The notes under the pieces: generated by a model | What the model saw: the letters and a program-made list of their open reading frames with translations, nothing else | The model's database searches: none | Told to the model about the DNA's origin: nothing | Shown: piece after piece, positions 1 through 7,172 of the stretch | How the letters are laid out: each line of letters starts with the position of its first letter | Position numbering within the stretch: the stretch's first letter is position 1 | Assembly: GCF_000518265.1 (NCBI RefSeq) | Contig: NZ_JADG01000007.1 | Location: forward strand, 1-64,000 | Length of the DNA: 64,000 nucleotides | Reading direction: 5' to 3' | Source: Actinomadura oligospora ATCC 43269 | GTDB lineage: Bacteria > Actinomycetota > Actinomycetes > Streptosporangiales > Streptosporangiaceae | Translations under genes and position numbers: made by a program

Positions 1-287
1 TCGATCCGGCCGACCGAGTCGTCATGAACCTGAACATGCTCCAGCAGGGAGTCGAAGGTCCCGTCAGCAGCCCACCGCCGATACCGCTCATACACCGTCT
101 TCCAGTTGCCATACCGCTCGGGCAGGTCCCGCCACGGCGCCCCGGTCGCCAACTTCCACAAGATCCCGTTCAACACCGTCCGATGATCGACCCACCGGCC
201 ACCCTGGCGAGGATGACCAGGCAGAAGCGGCTCAATCCGCACCCACGCGGCATCAGTCAACTCATGACGACGAATCACACCCGCCAT
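1..287 (-). CDS. IS5-family transposase, N-terminal part (truncated by window edge)
   Basis: The first 95 residues of a transposase with the DUF4096 helix-turn-helix region of IS5/IS112-like elements. Visible motifs are HELTDAAWVRIEPLLPG at the start, then GRWVDHRTVLNGILW and TGAPWRDLPERYGNWKTVY, a classic block of this family. The DDE catalytic domain would lie to the left of the window. I chose ATG at 287; an in-frame GTG at 290 is an alternative. Many IS5 transposases are made from two overlapping frames by frameshifting, which cannot be tested here. It would catalyse movement of the element it sits in. Confidence 0.85.
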   Translation of the reverse strand, partial: MAGVIRRHELTDAAWVRIEPLLPGHPRQGGRWVDHRTVLNGILWKLATGAPWRDLPERYGNWKTVYERYRRWAADGTFDSLLEHVQVHDDSVGRI

Positions 288-346
288 CACACCCCGACAC
301 CCAGATCAACCTCAGCCAAACCCCAAGATCCAACGGACACGCCCTA
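1..346 (-). mobile_element. IS5-family insertion sequence, one terminus inside the window
   Basis: The left edge holds the transposase-start end of an IS5-family element. Read on the minus strand, the outer end begins about position 346 with TAGGGCGTGTCC, a terminus common in actinomycete IS5 elements, and the transposase start lies about 55 bases inside. A CTAG tetranucleotide at 344-347 is a plausible target duplication, since several IS5 subgroups duplicate CTAG or TA. Directly outside the end, a DUF397 reading frame continues, so the element seems to have inserted into a gene. The other end lies beyond the window, so its integrity cannot be judged. Confidence 0.75.
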
Positions 347-454
347 GGGGCGCGAGTTGGGGTGCGCGATTCGAAGGCCCCCGGGGCTCGGCTGGCACTG
401 AACGGGCGGGAGTGGCGTTCGCTGGTGGTGGCCGTTCGGGAGTTGAGGAGCTGA
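347..454 (+). pseudogene. DUF397 gene, 3' remnant cut off by the IS element
   Basis: Immediately outside the IS end, the plus-strand frame reads VGVRDSKAPGARLAL then NGREWRSLVVAVREL and stops at TGA 452-454. This matches the C-terminal half of DUF397 proteins, whose hallmark is a V-x-V-R-D-S-K motif followed by a W-x-x-F/L-V helix. The N-terminal half (usually W-R-K-S-S ... C-V-E-V-A) is absent and would be on the far side of the IS. DUF397 proteins are 60-80 residue partners of XRE regulators in actinomycetes; two intact ones lie near 59.1-59.5 kb. I infer inactivation by the insertion. Confidence 0.7.
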
Positions 455-466
455 CTGGGTTTCTGG

Positions 467-1003
467 TCAGGGTTGATGGGCCTCTGGTTGCGGGGTGCGG
501 CCAGGGGCTCGTCTTGTTCTGGTGGTGTGGCGGGCGGCCAGGGTCCAGCAGGTTCCCCAGGTGAGGAAGAACGGGGACCAGAGGGCCAGGTCCCAGCGGG
601 CCAGGTGGCGTGAGAGGTCCGCGTACTCGGGGTCGGGTGGGGTGACGCCGGTGAGGACGAGGGTGTCGCCGACGAAGCCGAAGCCGAGGACGCCGATGGC
701 CCGGACGATCATGAAGAGGCCGATCGTCCACGTGAGGACGATGAGCGGGCGGCGGGGGACGTTCCATGGGCGGACGGTGGCCAGGGCCGTCAGGACGCCG
801 ATGACCGCCGCCGTGGCGAGGATCCAGTGGCTCGCGACGAACATCGGGTCGCGGGCGAGGAGGCGTTCTCGCAGGTCGGGACGTAGCGGGTCCTTGTCGG
901 CGAGCGCGTTCGCGCCGAGGGCCTGGGCGAGCTTCATAGAGCCGTAGGCGACGGCGCAGGCCGCTGCGCCGTAGGCGCCGAAGCGGGTGCGGTCAGACGG
1001 CAC
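467..1003 (-). CDS. Small integral membrane protein, four predicted helices
   Basis: A 178-residue hydrophobic protein starting at GTG 1003, which overlaps the end of the preceding gene by 11 nt, so the two are probably translationally coupled. Membrane segments are visible near residues 10-30, 58-78, 84-108 and 138-158, separated by short charged loops; the tail is Arg/Thr/Pro rich (TTRTRRAPGRTP). There are no catalytic motifs. The layout resembles the next protein (993-1439), suggesting two subunits of one membrane assembly or an old duplication. Function unknown; DUF3995-like small membrane proteins are the closest match I can suggest. Confidence 0.7.
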   Translation of the reverse strand: MPSDRTRFGAYGAAACAVAYGSMKLAQALGANALADKDPLRPDLRERLLARDPMFVASHWILATAAVIGVLTALATVRPWNVPRRPLIVLTWTIGLFMIVRAIGVLGFGFVGDTLVLTGVTPPDPEYADLSRHLARWDLALWSPFFLTWGTCWTLAARHTTRTRRAPGRTPQPEAHQP

Positions 1004-1439
1004 GGGTCACCTTGAGGTACGAGCGGGTCGTTTCCGCGAACAGGGCGACCATCGCGATTCCGAGGACGCCGTAGTACGCGTTCCAGCCGACGCCGAGGCC
1101 GATGAACGCGTCCAGCGCCATGATCCCGCCACCGCCGAGGACGGCCACCGCCATTCCGGCGAGGACGAGCAGCATGAGCGGGCGCGGGACGCGTCGTCCG
1201 GTCGCCGTGACCGTGGCGAGGGTCAGGACGGCGGCGAGGACGCCGGTGGCGGTCGCGAACCACTGGGCCAGGGCGGGATTCAGGAAGTAGTCGCGGGTCT
1301 CGGCGTCCGACACGGGTGGTCCGCCGGGGAAGCCGAGGCGGGCCTGCATGGCGAAAGCCGCCTTGCCAACGGCGTACGCCAGGAACACGGCGGCCAGCGC
1401 GAACGCGGGCCAGCGTCGTTGCCGATCCGGTGCAGCCAT
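993..1439 (-). CDS. Small integral membrane protein, first gene of a two-gene unit
   Basis: A 148-residue protein with four hydrophobic segments: AFALAAVFLAYAVG, FATATGVLAAVLTLATV, LMLLVLAGMAVAVLGGG and YYGVLGIAMVALFA. I chose ATG 1439 (MAAPDRQRRW) because the longer open frame upstream is Arg/Gly/Pro-rich and lacks a signal or membrane pattern. The gene overlaps the start of the following membrane protein by 11 nt. A divergent promoter for the plus-strand gene lies about 75 bases upstream. No family is recognised with confidence. Confidence 0.7.
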   Translation of the reverse strand: MAAPDRQRRWPAFALAAVFLAYAVGKAAFAMQARLGFPGGPPVSDAETRDYFLNPALAQWFATATGVLAAVLTLATVTATGRRVPRPLMLLVLAGMAVAVLGGGGIMALDAFIGLGVGWNAYYGVLGIAMVALFAETTRSYLKVTRAV

Positions 1440-1515
1440 GCCTCCGACGCTAGAGATCGCGGACGCGAGGGCCCTCCCCCGCGCGGGTGATCCACATCCC
1501 CCGCGCGGACGAGGG

Positions 1516-1544
1516 TTGACACGTGCCGCCGCCCGACCTAATGT
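1516..1544 (+). promoter_or_regulatory. Consensus-like housekeeping sigma promoter for the SnoaL-like gene
   Basis: TTGACA at 1516-1521 is followed after exactly 17 bases by TAATGT at 1539-1544. This is an unusually good match to the housekeeping sigma consensus for an actinomycete. Transcription would begin near 1551, giving a leader of about 50 nt that contains the small hairpin ACTTC-gcaaga-GAAGT (1561-1576) and the ribosome site AGAGGAG before ATG 1604. Confidence 0.65.
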
Positions 1545-1603
1545 CTTCCTCAACGCAGAGACTTCGCAAGAGAAGTTACTGCAGCAGAGCAGAGGAGCCT
1601 GGA

Positions 1604-2089
1604 ATGAACACCACCACCGCCGCCGACATCGCTGCCATCGTCTCCGTCCTCGACCGCCTCACCGCCGCCTGGAACGCGGGCGACGGCACCGCCTACGGCG
1701 CCGAGTTCACCTACGACGCCACCTACATCACCTACGTCGGCACCCTCTACCAGGGCGCCGAGGAGATCGGCGGAGCCCACCAGGTCCTGTTCGACACCTT
1801 CGTGAAGGGCACCAAGCTCGCGTCCGAGACCCAGAGCATCCGCCTGACCAGCCCCGACAGCGCCCTGGTCATCACGCGCGGCGCGACCCACAAGGGCGAC
1901 GCGCCCTCCAGGCTCGACAAGATCCAGACCTACACGTTCGTGCGCGAGGCGGACGGCGCGTGGCGGATCGCGGCGTTCCAGAACACCAAGCGCAAGCCGC
2001 TGATGGAGGCCATCTCCTTCAAGTTCCAGCCCGCCAGCAGGCCCGCCGCCCCCGCCCCTGCCGCGCCCGCCGCCGCCCACGCCGCCTGA
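1604..2089 (+). CDS. SgcJ/EcaC-type SnoaL-like (NTF2-fold) protein
   Basis: A 161-residue protein of the SgcJ/EcaC family of cone-fold (NTF2/SnoaL) proteins. The fold signature is visible: an N-terminal helix (AIVSVLDRLTAAWNAGD), an FTYDATYIT strand, the EEIGGAHQVLFDTF helix, then the strands IRLTSPDSALVI, YTFVREADGAWRIAAFQN. The last 20 residues are an Ala/Pro tail. Family members are mostly of unassigned chemistry; some act on polyketide-type substrates. ATG 1604 has AGAGGAG upstream. An SDR gene follows after 34 nt and is probably cotranscribed, so both may act on one small molecule. The specific substrate cannot be read from the sequence. Confidence 0.8.
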   Translation: MNTTTAADIAAIVSVLDRLTAAWNAGDGTAYGAEFTYDATYITYVGTLYQGAEEIGGAHQVLFDTFVKGTKLASETQSIRLTSPDSALVITRGATHKGDAPSRLDKIQTYTFVREADGAWRIAAFQNTKRKPLMEAISFKFQPASRPAAPAPAAPAAAHAA

Positions 2090-2123
2090 CCTGGCCTGAC
2101 AGACAGGAACCGAGGATCCCCCC

Positions 2124-2750
2124 ATGCCTTCCGTTGCCGTCGTCGCCGCCACCGGACGCACCGGACGCCTCGTCGTGGAGCGCGCGCTCGCCGCCGGGCA
2201 CTCCGTCACCGCTGTCGCACGCCGTCCCGAAGCGCTCGGCATCGAGCATGCGCGGCTGACCGTCCGGGCGGCGGACGTCACCGACCCCGACGCCCTCCGC
2301 GAGGCCCTGACCGGCCACGACACCGTCATCTCCGCGCTCGGAACGACCGGGCGCGGGCCCACCGACCTCTACTCGGCGGGCACCGCCGCGATCATCACGG
2401 CCCTCCCCAAGGGTGCCCGGCTTGTGGTGATCTCGTCCGCCGGGCTGGCCGTCCCGGCGGACGCCGGGCCCGGCACCCGCCTCGCCGCCCGCGCCCTGTC
2501 CCGCCTCATGCGGCACGCGTACGAGGACATGGAGCGGATGGAGTCGCAGCTCGCCGCGTCCGGGCTGGTGTGGACGGCCGTCCGCCCGACCGGCCTGAAC
2601 GACCGTCCGGGCTCGGGGACGCCGCGCGTCTCGATCGGCGCGACCGAGCGCGTCGGGAACCGGACGTCCCGCGCCGACCTGGCCGCCTTCATCGTCGACC
2701 ACCTGGACGATCCGCTCACGTTCGCCCAGCCGGTCGCCGTCTCGTCCTAG
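2124..2750 (+). CDS. Atypical SDR, NAD(P)-binding oxidoreductase
   Basis: A 208-residue protein of the NmrA/NAD(P)H-binding atypical SDR group. The nucleotide loop is VAATGRTGRLV near residues 6-16 (TGxxGR type), followed by AVARRP, where the arginines suggest NADP(H), and a conserved VISALG strand near 72-77. VVISSAG and TAVRPTGL are typical of this group; the usual YxxxK pair is not obvious (HAYEDMERME occupies the region), as in many atypical members. It follows the SnoaL-like gene after 34 nt. Its stop codon lies in the first copy of a 19-bp tandem repeat. Confidence 0.8.
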   Translation: MPSVAVVAATGRTGRLVVERALAAGHSVTAVARRPEALGIEHARLTVRAADVTDPDALREALTGHDTVISALGTTGRGPTDLYSAGTAAIITALPKGARLVVISSAGLAVPADAGPGTRLAARALSRLMRHAYEDMERMESQLAASGLVWTAVRPTGLNDRPGSGTPRVSIGATERVGNRTSRADLAAFIVDHLDDPLTFAQPVAVSS

Positions 2751-2770
2751 CGTCGCCGTCTCGTCCTAGC
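2733..2770. repeat. 19-bp perfect tandem duplication carrying two stop codons
   Basis: The unit GTCGCCGTCTCGTCCTAGC occurs twice in a row (2733-2751 and 2752-2770). The first copy contains the TAG that ends the plus-strand SDR gene. The CTAG of the second copy supplies, on the other strand, the TAG that ends the convergent XRE gene. So one duplication serves both genes with a stop codon. Confidence 0.95.
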
Positions 2771-4115
2771 GGGGTGCGCCGATGCGGGCGGCCATCTCGT
2801 ACAGGCCCGGCGGTTTCGGGCCCGGCGCCTGGATGATGTTGCCCACCAGCGCCCGGACGGACGGCCTCCGGTACTCCTCCGGAGCGGTCGCCTCAGCCGC
2901 CCCCAGCAGGACGAACGCGTCCGCGGTCCGCCCGTGCCGGACGAGCGCCCGCGCCTTGTCGATCACGAACCGCTGCCTCCGCTCGGCCGACCCGAGGCGG
3001 TGCGGACGGACCCGGTCGGCGGCGTCCAGGGCGGCGGCGGTGTCGCCGAGCGCGGTGCACACGCTGATCCGGTACACGTGCACGTTGGTCTGGGTGAACG
3101 AGCGGTGCCCGGCGGTCCGCGCGGACGTCCCGCCGAGACGGACGGCCGCCCGCTCCGCCTCGTCCAGCAGGTCGAGGGCGACGCCGTCGCGTCCGCCCTG
3201 CGCCGCCGCGTAGGACGCCGCGCACAGCAGCGACCCGTAGTCGGCGAGCGTCTCGGGCGAGGGCCGGGTGTGCTGCACCAGGTCGCTCGCGGTGCCGGTG
3301 AGCAGCCGGACCGCCGAGTCGCAGCGTCCGACCCGGCGCATGGACATGCCGACGGCGAGGGACGAGGCGGCCACGACGGACGGGACGCCGCTCGCCCGCG
3401 CGGCCTGGAGCGCCCGGTCTCCGGACACCCAGGCCAGGGTGTTCTCGTTCCGCTTCACCGCGAGCTCGCACGACAGGATGTACGCCTGCGCGAGCAGCGC
3501 CGAGTACCGGGCGCGCTCCTGGCCGGCGGTGTCGTCGCGTCCCGCCGAGGCCGCGCTGATCAGCCGGGGAAGACCCCGCGCCGCCTCGGCGTAGCGGCAG
3601 TCGGTGTACGCCCGCCACGCCTGGTCGAGCGCCCGCCGCAGGGACGGGACGCCCGGCGACGCGACCTGCTCGGGGGCGGAGACCAGCACCGCCTCGATCG
3701 GGCCGGTCACGGGGTCGGCGGACGAGCCGACGAGCCCTCCGGCCAGCGTCACGCCGCCCAGCATCAGCAGTTCTCGCCGGAGCACCTTCTCACCCGCCTC
3801 ATCCTCATCGCGGGAATCCTCCCCCACGGGGGACGCCGTGATGTCCGACGATGCCAACGGGCCACTAAAGGGTAGCTCCGGAAATCCCAGATCCGATTCG
3901 GACAGGCCGGTGAACGCGCTCAGGCCCTGCCGATATTTCCGGCTCGGACGGACTTCACCCCTTTCCCAGAGGCCGACGAGATTACCACTGGGAGCGACGT
4001 TGACCTTGAGATTCTCACGCATGAACGCGCCGAGTCGCTCGGCGAACTCATGCTGTGAGTAGCCGAGGGCCGTTCGCGCGGCGCGCAGCAGGTCATTTGC
4101 CCGACATTCTGACAC
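2766..4115 (-). CDS. XRE-family regulator with helical (TPR-like) sensor domain
   Basis: A 449-residue regulator. Residues 8-75 form an XRE helix-turn-helix: LLRAARTALGYSQHEFAERL, then NLVGLWERGEVRPSRKY, the recognition and wing segment. A charged linker (EDSRDEDEAGE) and a short hydrophobic patch (LLMLGGVTLAGGLVG, about 116-130) follow, then about 300 residues of Ala-rich helical hairpins resembling TPR repeats, the usual ligand or peptide-sensing part in actinomycete XRE proteins. The start is GTG 4115. A GACAC-N7-GTGTC inverted repeat overlies it, suggesting self-control. Target genes unknown; the divergent gene at 4254 is a candidate. Confidence 0.8.
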   Translation of the reverse strand: MSECRANDLLRAARTALGYSQHEFAERLGAFMRENLKVNVAPSGNLVGLWERGEVRPSRKYRQGLSAFTGLSESDLGFPELPFSGPLASSDITASPVGEDSRDEDEAGEKVLRRELLMLGGVTLAGGLVGSSADPVTGPIEAVLVSAPEQVASPGVPSLRRALDQAWRAYTDCRYAEAARGLPRLISAASAGRDDTAGQERARYSALLAQAYILSCELAVKRNENTLAWVSGDRALQAARASGVPSVVAASSLAVGMSMRRVGRCDSAVRLLTGTASDLVQHTRPSPETLADYGSLLCAASYAAAQGGRDGVALDLLDEAERAAVRLGGTSARTAGHRSFTQTNVHVYRISVCTALGDTAAALDAADRVRPHRLGSAERRQRFVIDKARALVRHGRTADAFVLLGAAEATAPEEYRRPSVRALVGNIIQAPGPKPPGLYEMAARIGAPR

Positions 4116-4127
4116 AACGTCAGTGTC
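4111..4127. promoter_or_regulatory. Inverted repeat over the XRE start codon
   Basis: GACAC at 4111-4115 and GTGTC at 4123-4127 form a 5-bp inverted repeat with a 7-base spacer, lying over the start of the XRE gene in the divergent region with the gene at 4254. It could be an operator for the regulator itself. The arms are short, so chance occurrence is possible. Confidence 0.3.
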
Positions 4128-4253
4128 GGCCAGGCCCTTCAGGAGATCCAGCCTTGTGTGGATATTTTGGCCAAAGGCTGTGTGGAGTCACCGGAGTCGC
4201 CATCCCAGAATGGGGGCGGCCATGTTCCCCAGGGCAATCGGGTGGTGTTCTGA

Positions 4254-4841
4254 ATGGGGTTCCAGGGAAATGCAATTCTCCGATCTTATGCGGAGCGGGG
4301 GCCCGTCGAGGCCTGGGACCGCCTCTCCCGGCGCCTGTCGCTGGAGGGCATGTACGCCGTCCAGCTCGGTGAGGCCGTCCACGCCGCCCGGTCGGGGGCG
4401 GCGCGGACGCGGCGCGGCGTGGCCGGGGTGTTCCAGGCCAAGGCCGCCAACCTGGAGCGGGCGGAGACGCTGCTGACCAGGCTGCTGGAGCACGGCGACC
4501 GCTCCCGCCTCTGGAGCGAACTGGACGAGCGGGTGGGCCGCCTCGACCTCACGGACCTGGCCGAACGCTGGGCGGGCCCGCTCGTCTCGTCCCCCGCGTC
4601 CGCGTGGGGCGTGATGCGGCGGCACGGCGTCCGGACGTTCTGCGAGACGACGGCCGTCCGGCTGATCGATCTGCAGGCGGCGCACGCCCGGTGGGTCGGC
4701 GCGTGGGACGCCGAGCGCCGGACGGGACGGGCGGACCGCCTCGCCGAACTGGACGGGCTCGTGGCTTCGGCGGCGGCCCAATGGGACGCTGGCGTGCAGC
4801 AACGGGCCGTCCACGCGCTGCTCTACCTGCCCGGCGAGTGA
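4254..4841 (+). CDS. Hypothetical protein, all-helical, divergent from XRE regulator
   Basis: A 195-residue protein of no recognised family. From about residue 18 on, the frame has the strong third-position G/C bias of true genes, so it is likely coding. ATG 4254 directly follows an in-frame stop (TGA 4251-4253), leaving it the first possible start; the next methionine is near residue 33 (MYAVQLGEAVHAAR). The sequence is rich in Ala, Leu and Arg with few Gly/Pro and looks fully helical. No signal peptide or membrane segment. It sits head to head with the XRE gene and may be regulated by it. Confidence 0.6.
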   Translation: MGFQGNAILRSYAERGPVEAWDRLSRRLSLEGMYAVQLGEAVHAARSGAARTRRGVAGVFQAKAANLERAETLLTRLLEHGDRSRLWSELDERVGRLDLTDLAERWAGPLVSSPASAWGVMRRHGVRTFCETTAVRLIDLQAAHARWVGAWDAERRTGRADRLAELDGLVASAAAQWDAGVQQRAVHALLYLPGE

Positions 4842-4991
4842 AAAGCCGGGGGCCGCGTCGGCCCGTCGGACGATCAGAACGGGTGAGGTGGGGTTAACCG
4901 CCCGTTATTGGGGATCTTCCGCTGCGGATAGCGATATGTGACGATCTCGGTGACCTTTCCAGTCGGGGGACACCGCGGAGGAAGGCACGGC

Positions 4992-6422
4992 ATGACACTG
5001 TTCGGCGACCTGACGCGACGCAAACCCATCGACCAGATCGAGGAGGGCGGCGCGGAGACCGCGCTCACCCGGACGCTCGGCCTCTGGCAGCTCACGGCCA
5101 TCGGCATCGGCGGCATCATCGGGGCCGGGATCTTCTCCCTCGCCGGGGCGGTCGCGCACGAGACCGCCGGACCGGCCGTCCTGATCTCGTTCCTGGTGGC
5201 GGGCGTCGCGAGCGCCGCCGCCGCGTTCTCCTACGCCGAGTTCGCCGGGCTGATCCCGCGCGCCGGATCGGCCTACACCTACGGGTACGCGGTGCTCGGC
5301 GAGTTCACCGGCTGGGCCATCGGCTGGGACCTGCTGCTCGAGTACACCGCGATCGTCGCGGTCGTCGCGATCGGGATATCCGGCTACTTCAACGACCTGC
5401 TCGGCTTCCTGCACGTCCACCTGCCGAACTGGATGGCGGGCGCGCCCGGCACCGAACCGCACGGCGTCCCCGAGCACAGTTACAAGATCAACCTGTTCGC
5501 GGCGCTGCTCTGCCTGCTCATCGCCTACGTGCTGAACCTCGGCATGAAGAGCGCGGCGCGCTTCGAGTCGGCGCTGGTCTACCTGAAGGTCGCCATCGTC
5601 CTGCTGGTCATCGTGGTGGGGGTCTTCAAGATCCACGCGGGCAACTACTCGCCGTTCTTCCCGTTCGGATGGGGCGGGGCGTTCACCGGGGCCGCGACCG
5701 TCTTCTTCGCCGTGTTCGGCTACGACGCCATGAGCACCGCGGCGGAGGAGTCGAAGGACTCGCGGAAGCACATGCCGATGGCGATCCTCATCTCGCTGGC
5801 GATCTCGATGGTGCTGTACGTCCTGGCCTGCCTGGTGCTGACCGGGATGGTCCCCTACACCGAGATCAACCCGACCGCCGCGTTCTCCTCGGCGTTCAAG
5901 AGCGTCGGGATGAACGGGCTCGGGCTCGTCATCGCGGTCGGCGCGATCGTCGGCATCCTGACCGTGCTGTTCACCTTCATGATGGGCGCGACCCGGGTCT
6001 GGTTCGCGATGAGCCGGGACGGCCTGCTCCCCGGCTGGTTCGCGCGCACCCACCCGACCCGGCACGTCCCGACGCGGATCACCTGGATCCTCGGCGCCGG
6101 ATCGGCGCTGATCGCCGGGTTCTTCCCGATCGCGGAGGCCGCCGAGCTCACCAACATCGGCATCCTGCTGGCGTTCATCGTGGTCTGCGCGGCGGTGATC
6201 GTGCTCCGCTACAAGCGTCCCGACCTGCCTCGGCAGTTCCGGACGCCGCTGATGCCGTTCGTGCCGCTGGTCGGGATCTGCTTCTCGATCTGGCTGATCA
6301 CCTTCCTGGCGTGGCAGACGTGGGTGCGGTTCGCGGTCTGGTTCGTCCTCGGATGCGTCGTGTACTTCGCCTACGGACGCCGCCGCTCCCACCTCAACAA
6401 AACCGAGACGGCGAAGGGCTGA
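4992..6422 (+). CDS. APC-superfamily cationic amino acid permease
   Basis: A 476-residue transporter of the amino acid/polyamine/organocation superfamily, cationic amino acid group. About twelve hydrophobic segments are visible. Landmarks are the helix-1 substrate loop GIGGIIGAGIFSLAG (near 39-53), FSYAEFAGLIPRAGSAYTY in helix 3, and the helix-6 segment FFAVFGYDAMSTAAEESKD with the conserved FxGFD/E-type motif and the acidic pair used in the family. ATG 4992 follows GGAGGAA at a good distance; the longer frame from 4938 has no such site. It probably imports amino acids by proton symport or exchange. Substrate not determinable. Monocistronic. Confidence 0.88.
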   Translation: MTLFGDLTRRKPIDQIEEGGAETALTRTLGLWQLTAIGIGGIIGAGIFSLAGAVAHETAGPAVLISFLVAGVASAAAAFSYAEFAGLIPRAGSAYTYGYAVLGEFTGWAIGWDLLLEYTAIVAVVAIGISGYFNDLLGFLHVHLPNWMAGAPGTEPHGVPEHSYKINLFAALLCLLIAYVLNLGMKSAARFESALVYLKVAIVLLVIVVGVFKIHAGNYSPFFPFGWGGAFTGAATVFFAVFGYDAMSTAAEESKDSRKHMPMAILISLAISMVLYVLACLVLTGMVPYTEINPTAAFSSAFKSVGMNGLGLVIAVGAIVGILTVLFTFMMGATRVWFAMSRDGLLPGWFARTHPTRHVPTRITWILGAGSALIAGFFPIAEAAELTNIGILLAFIVVCAAVIVLRYKRPDLPRQFRTPLMPFVPLVGICFSIWLITFLAWQTWVRFAVWFVLGCVVYFAYGRRRSHLNKTETAKG

Positions 6423-6430
6423 GAACGCCG

Positions 6431-6452
6431 TCGGGCCTCCCTCGGGCCTCCC
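6431..6452. repeat. 11-bp tandem duplication just after the permease gene
   Basis: TCGGGCCTCCC is repeated twice without spacer (6431-6441, 6442-6452), nine bases after the permease stop and five bases before the stop of the convergent small gene. It resembles the other 3'-end duplications in the window but does not include a stop codon. Confidence 0.8.
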
Positions 6453-6457
6453 GGTCG

Positions 6458-6634
6458 TCAGGTCTCGATCGGGAGGTCCGGCAGGTTGTGGATGTGCGCC
6501 TTCTGGACGCGCAGGACGGCGTCGTCGTCCTTGAAGAACGTGACGATGCCGCCCTCCTCCACGATCTCGTCGGCCTCGACCGTCTCGGTGACCGGCTGCT
6601 CCGCCGGTCCGTACACCACGCGGTACTGAGTCAT
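6458..6634 (-). CDS. Small acidic protein of 58 residues
   Basis: A short frame from ATG 6634 to TGA 6458 encodes 58 residues starting MTQYRVVYGPAEQPVTETVE and ending HIHNLPDLPIET. Codon use shows the G/C-rich third positions of its neighbours, and it fills an otherwise empty gap behind the thioesterase gene on the same strand (85 nt spacing). The product is acidic and probably a small beta-rich soluble protein (VEEGGIVTFFKDDDAVLRVQ). Likely a real gene; no function can be proposed. Confidence 0.65.
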   Translation of the reverse strand: MTQYRVVYGPAEQPVTETVEADEIVEEGGIVTFFKDDDAVLRVQKAHIHNLPDLPIET

Positions 6635-6719
6635 GATCCGGACCTACCTGGCGGAGGGTCAGGGAAAACTCGAAGAATCAGAAAGTGATCACCTGCCGGA
6701 CGGCGTCCCCGGGACGCGT

Positions 6720-7133
6720 TCACGCGACCGTCAGCTTCTCCATCTCCGACCGGATCGAACCCGCGATCTCCTGCGGGCGGCGGTTCTCCCGGCCGACGAA
6801 CACGTGGACGAAGTGGCCCTCGGCGACCAGCGTCCCGTCCGACCGGAACATCCCGATCTCCCAGCGGACGCTGGACCGGCCGAGCTTGCCGACCCGCAGC
6901 CCCATCCGGATCGTGTCGGGGAAGGACACCTCGGCCTTGTACACGCAGTGCGACTCGACGCACATCGCGATCGCGTCGCCGCCCAGGGGGTCGAACCCGG
7001 CCGTCCTGATCATCCACTGGTTGATCACGGTGTCCATGAGCATGTAGTGGACGACGTTGTTGACGTGCCCGTACACGTCGTTGTCGTTCCACCGGGTGGG
7101 GACGGTCTCCCAATAGGGGTAATCGCTGCTCAT
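6720..7133 (-). CDS. Hot-dog acyl-CoA thioesterase (4HBT/YbgC-like)
   Basis: A 137-residue hot-dog-fold thioesterase. The N-terminal PTRWNDNDVYGHVNNVVHYML carries the family signature of an acidic residue (D/N-x-D) followed by G-H-V-N-N, as in 4-hydroxybenzoyl-CoA thioesterases and YbgC. Strands VYKAEVSFPDTIRMGLRV and SSVRWEIGMF follow. The start chosen is ATG 7133 (MSSDYPYW). It would hydrolyse an acyl-CoA thioester to free acid and CoA. It lies 39 nt downstream of manA on the same strand, so cotranscription is likely though no metabolic link is evident. Confidence 0.85.
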   Translation of the reverse strand: MSSDYPYWETVPTRWNDNDVYGHVNNVVHYMLMDTVINQWMIRTAGFDPLGGDAIAMCVESHCVYKAEVSFPDTIRMGLRVGKLGRSSVRWEIGMFRSDGTLVAEGHFVHVFVGRENRRPQEIAGSIRSEMEKLTVA

Positions 7134-7172
7134 GCCCGCCGAGCCTAGTGAGCGGACCACTCGCCTCCCAGG

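Noticed and set aside
4905..6392. Minus-strand frame antisense to the APC permease
   Set aside because: Product is made of Asp, Arg, Gln, Gly repeats and lacks hydrophobic cores; it mirrors the permease codons.
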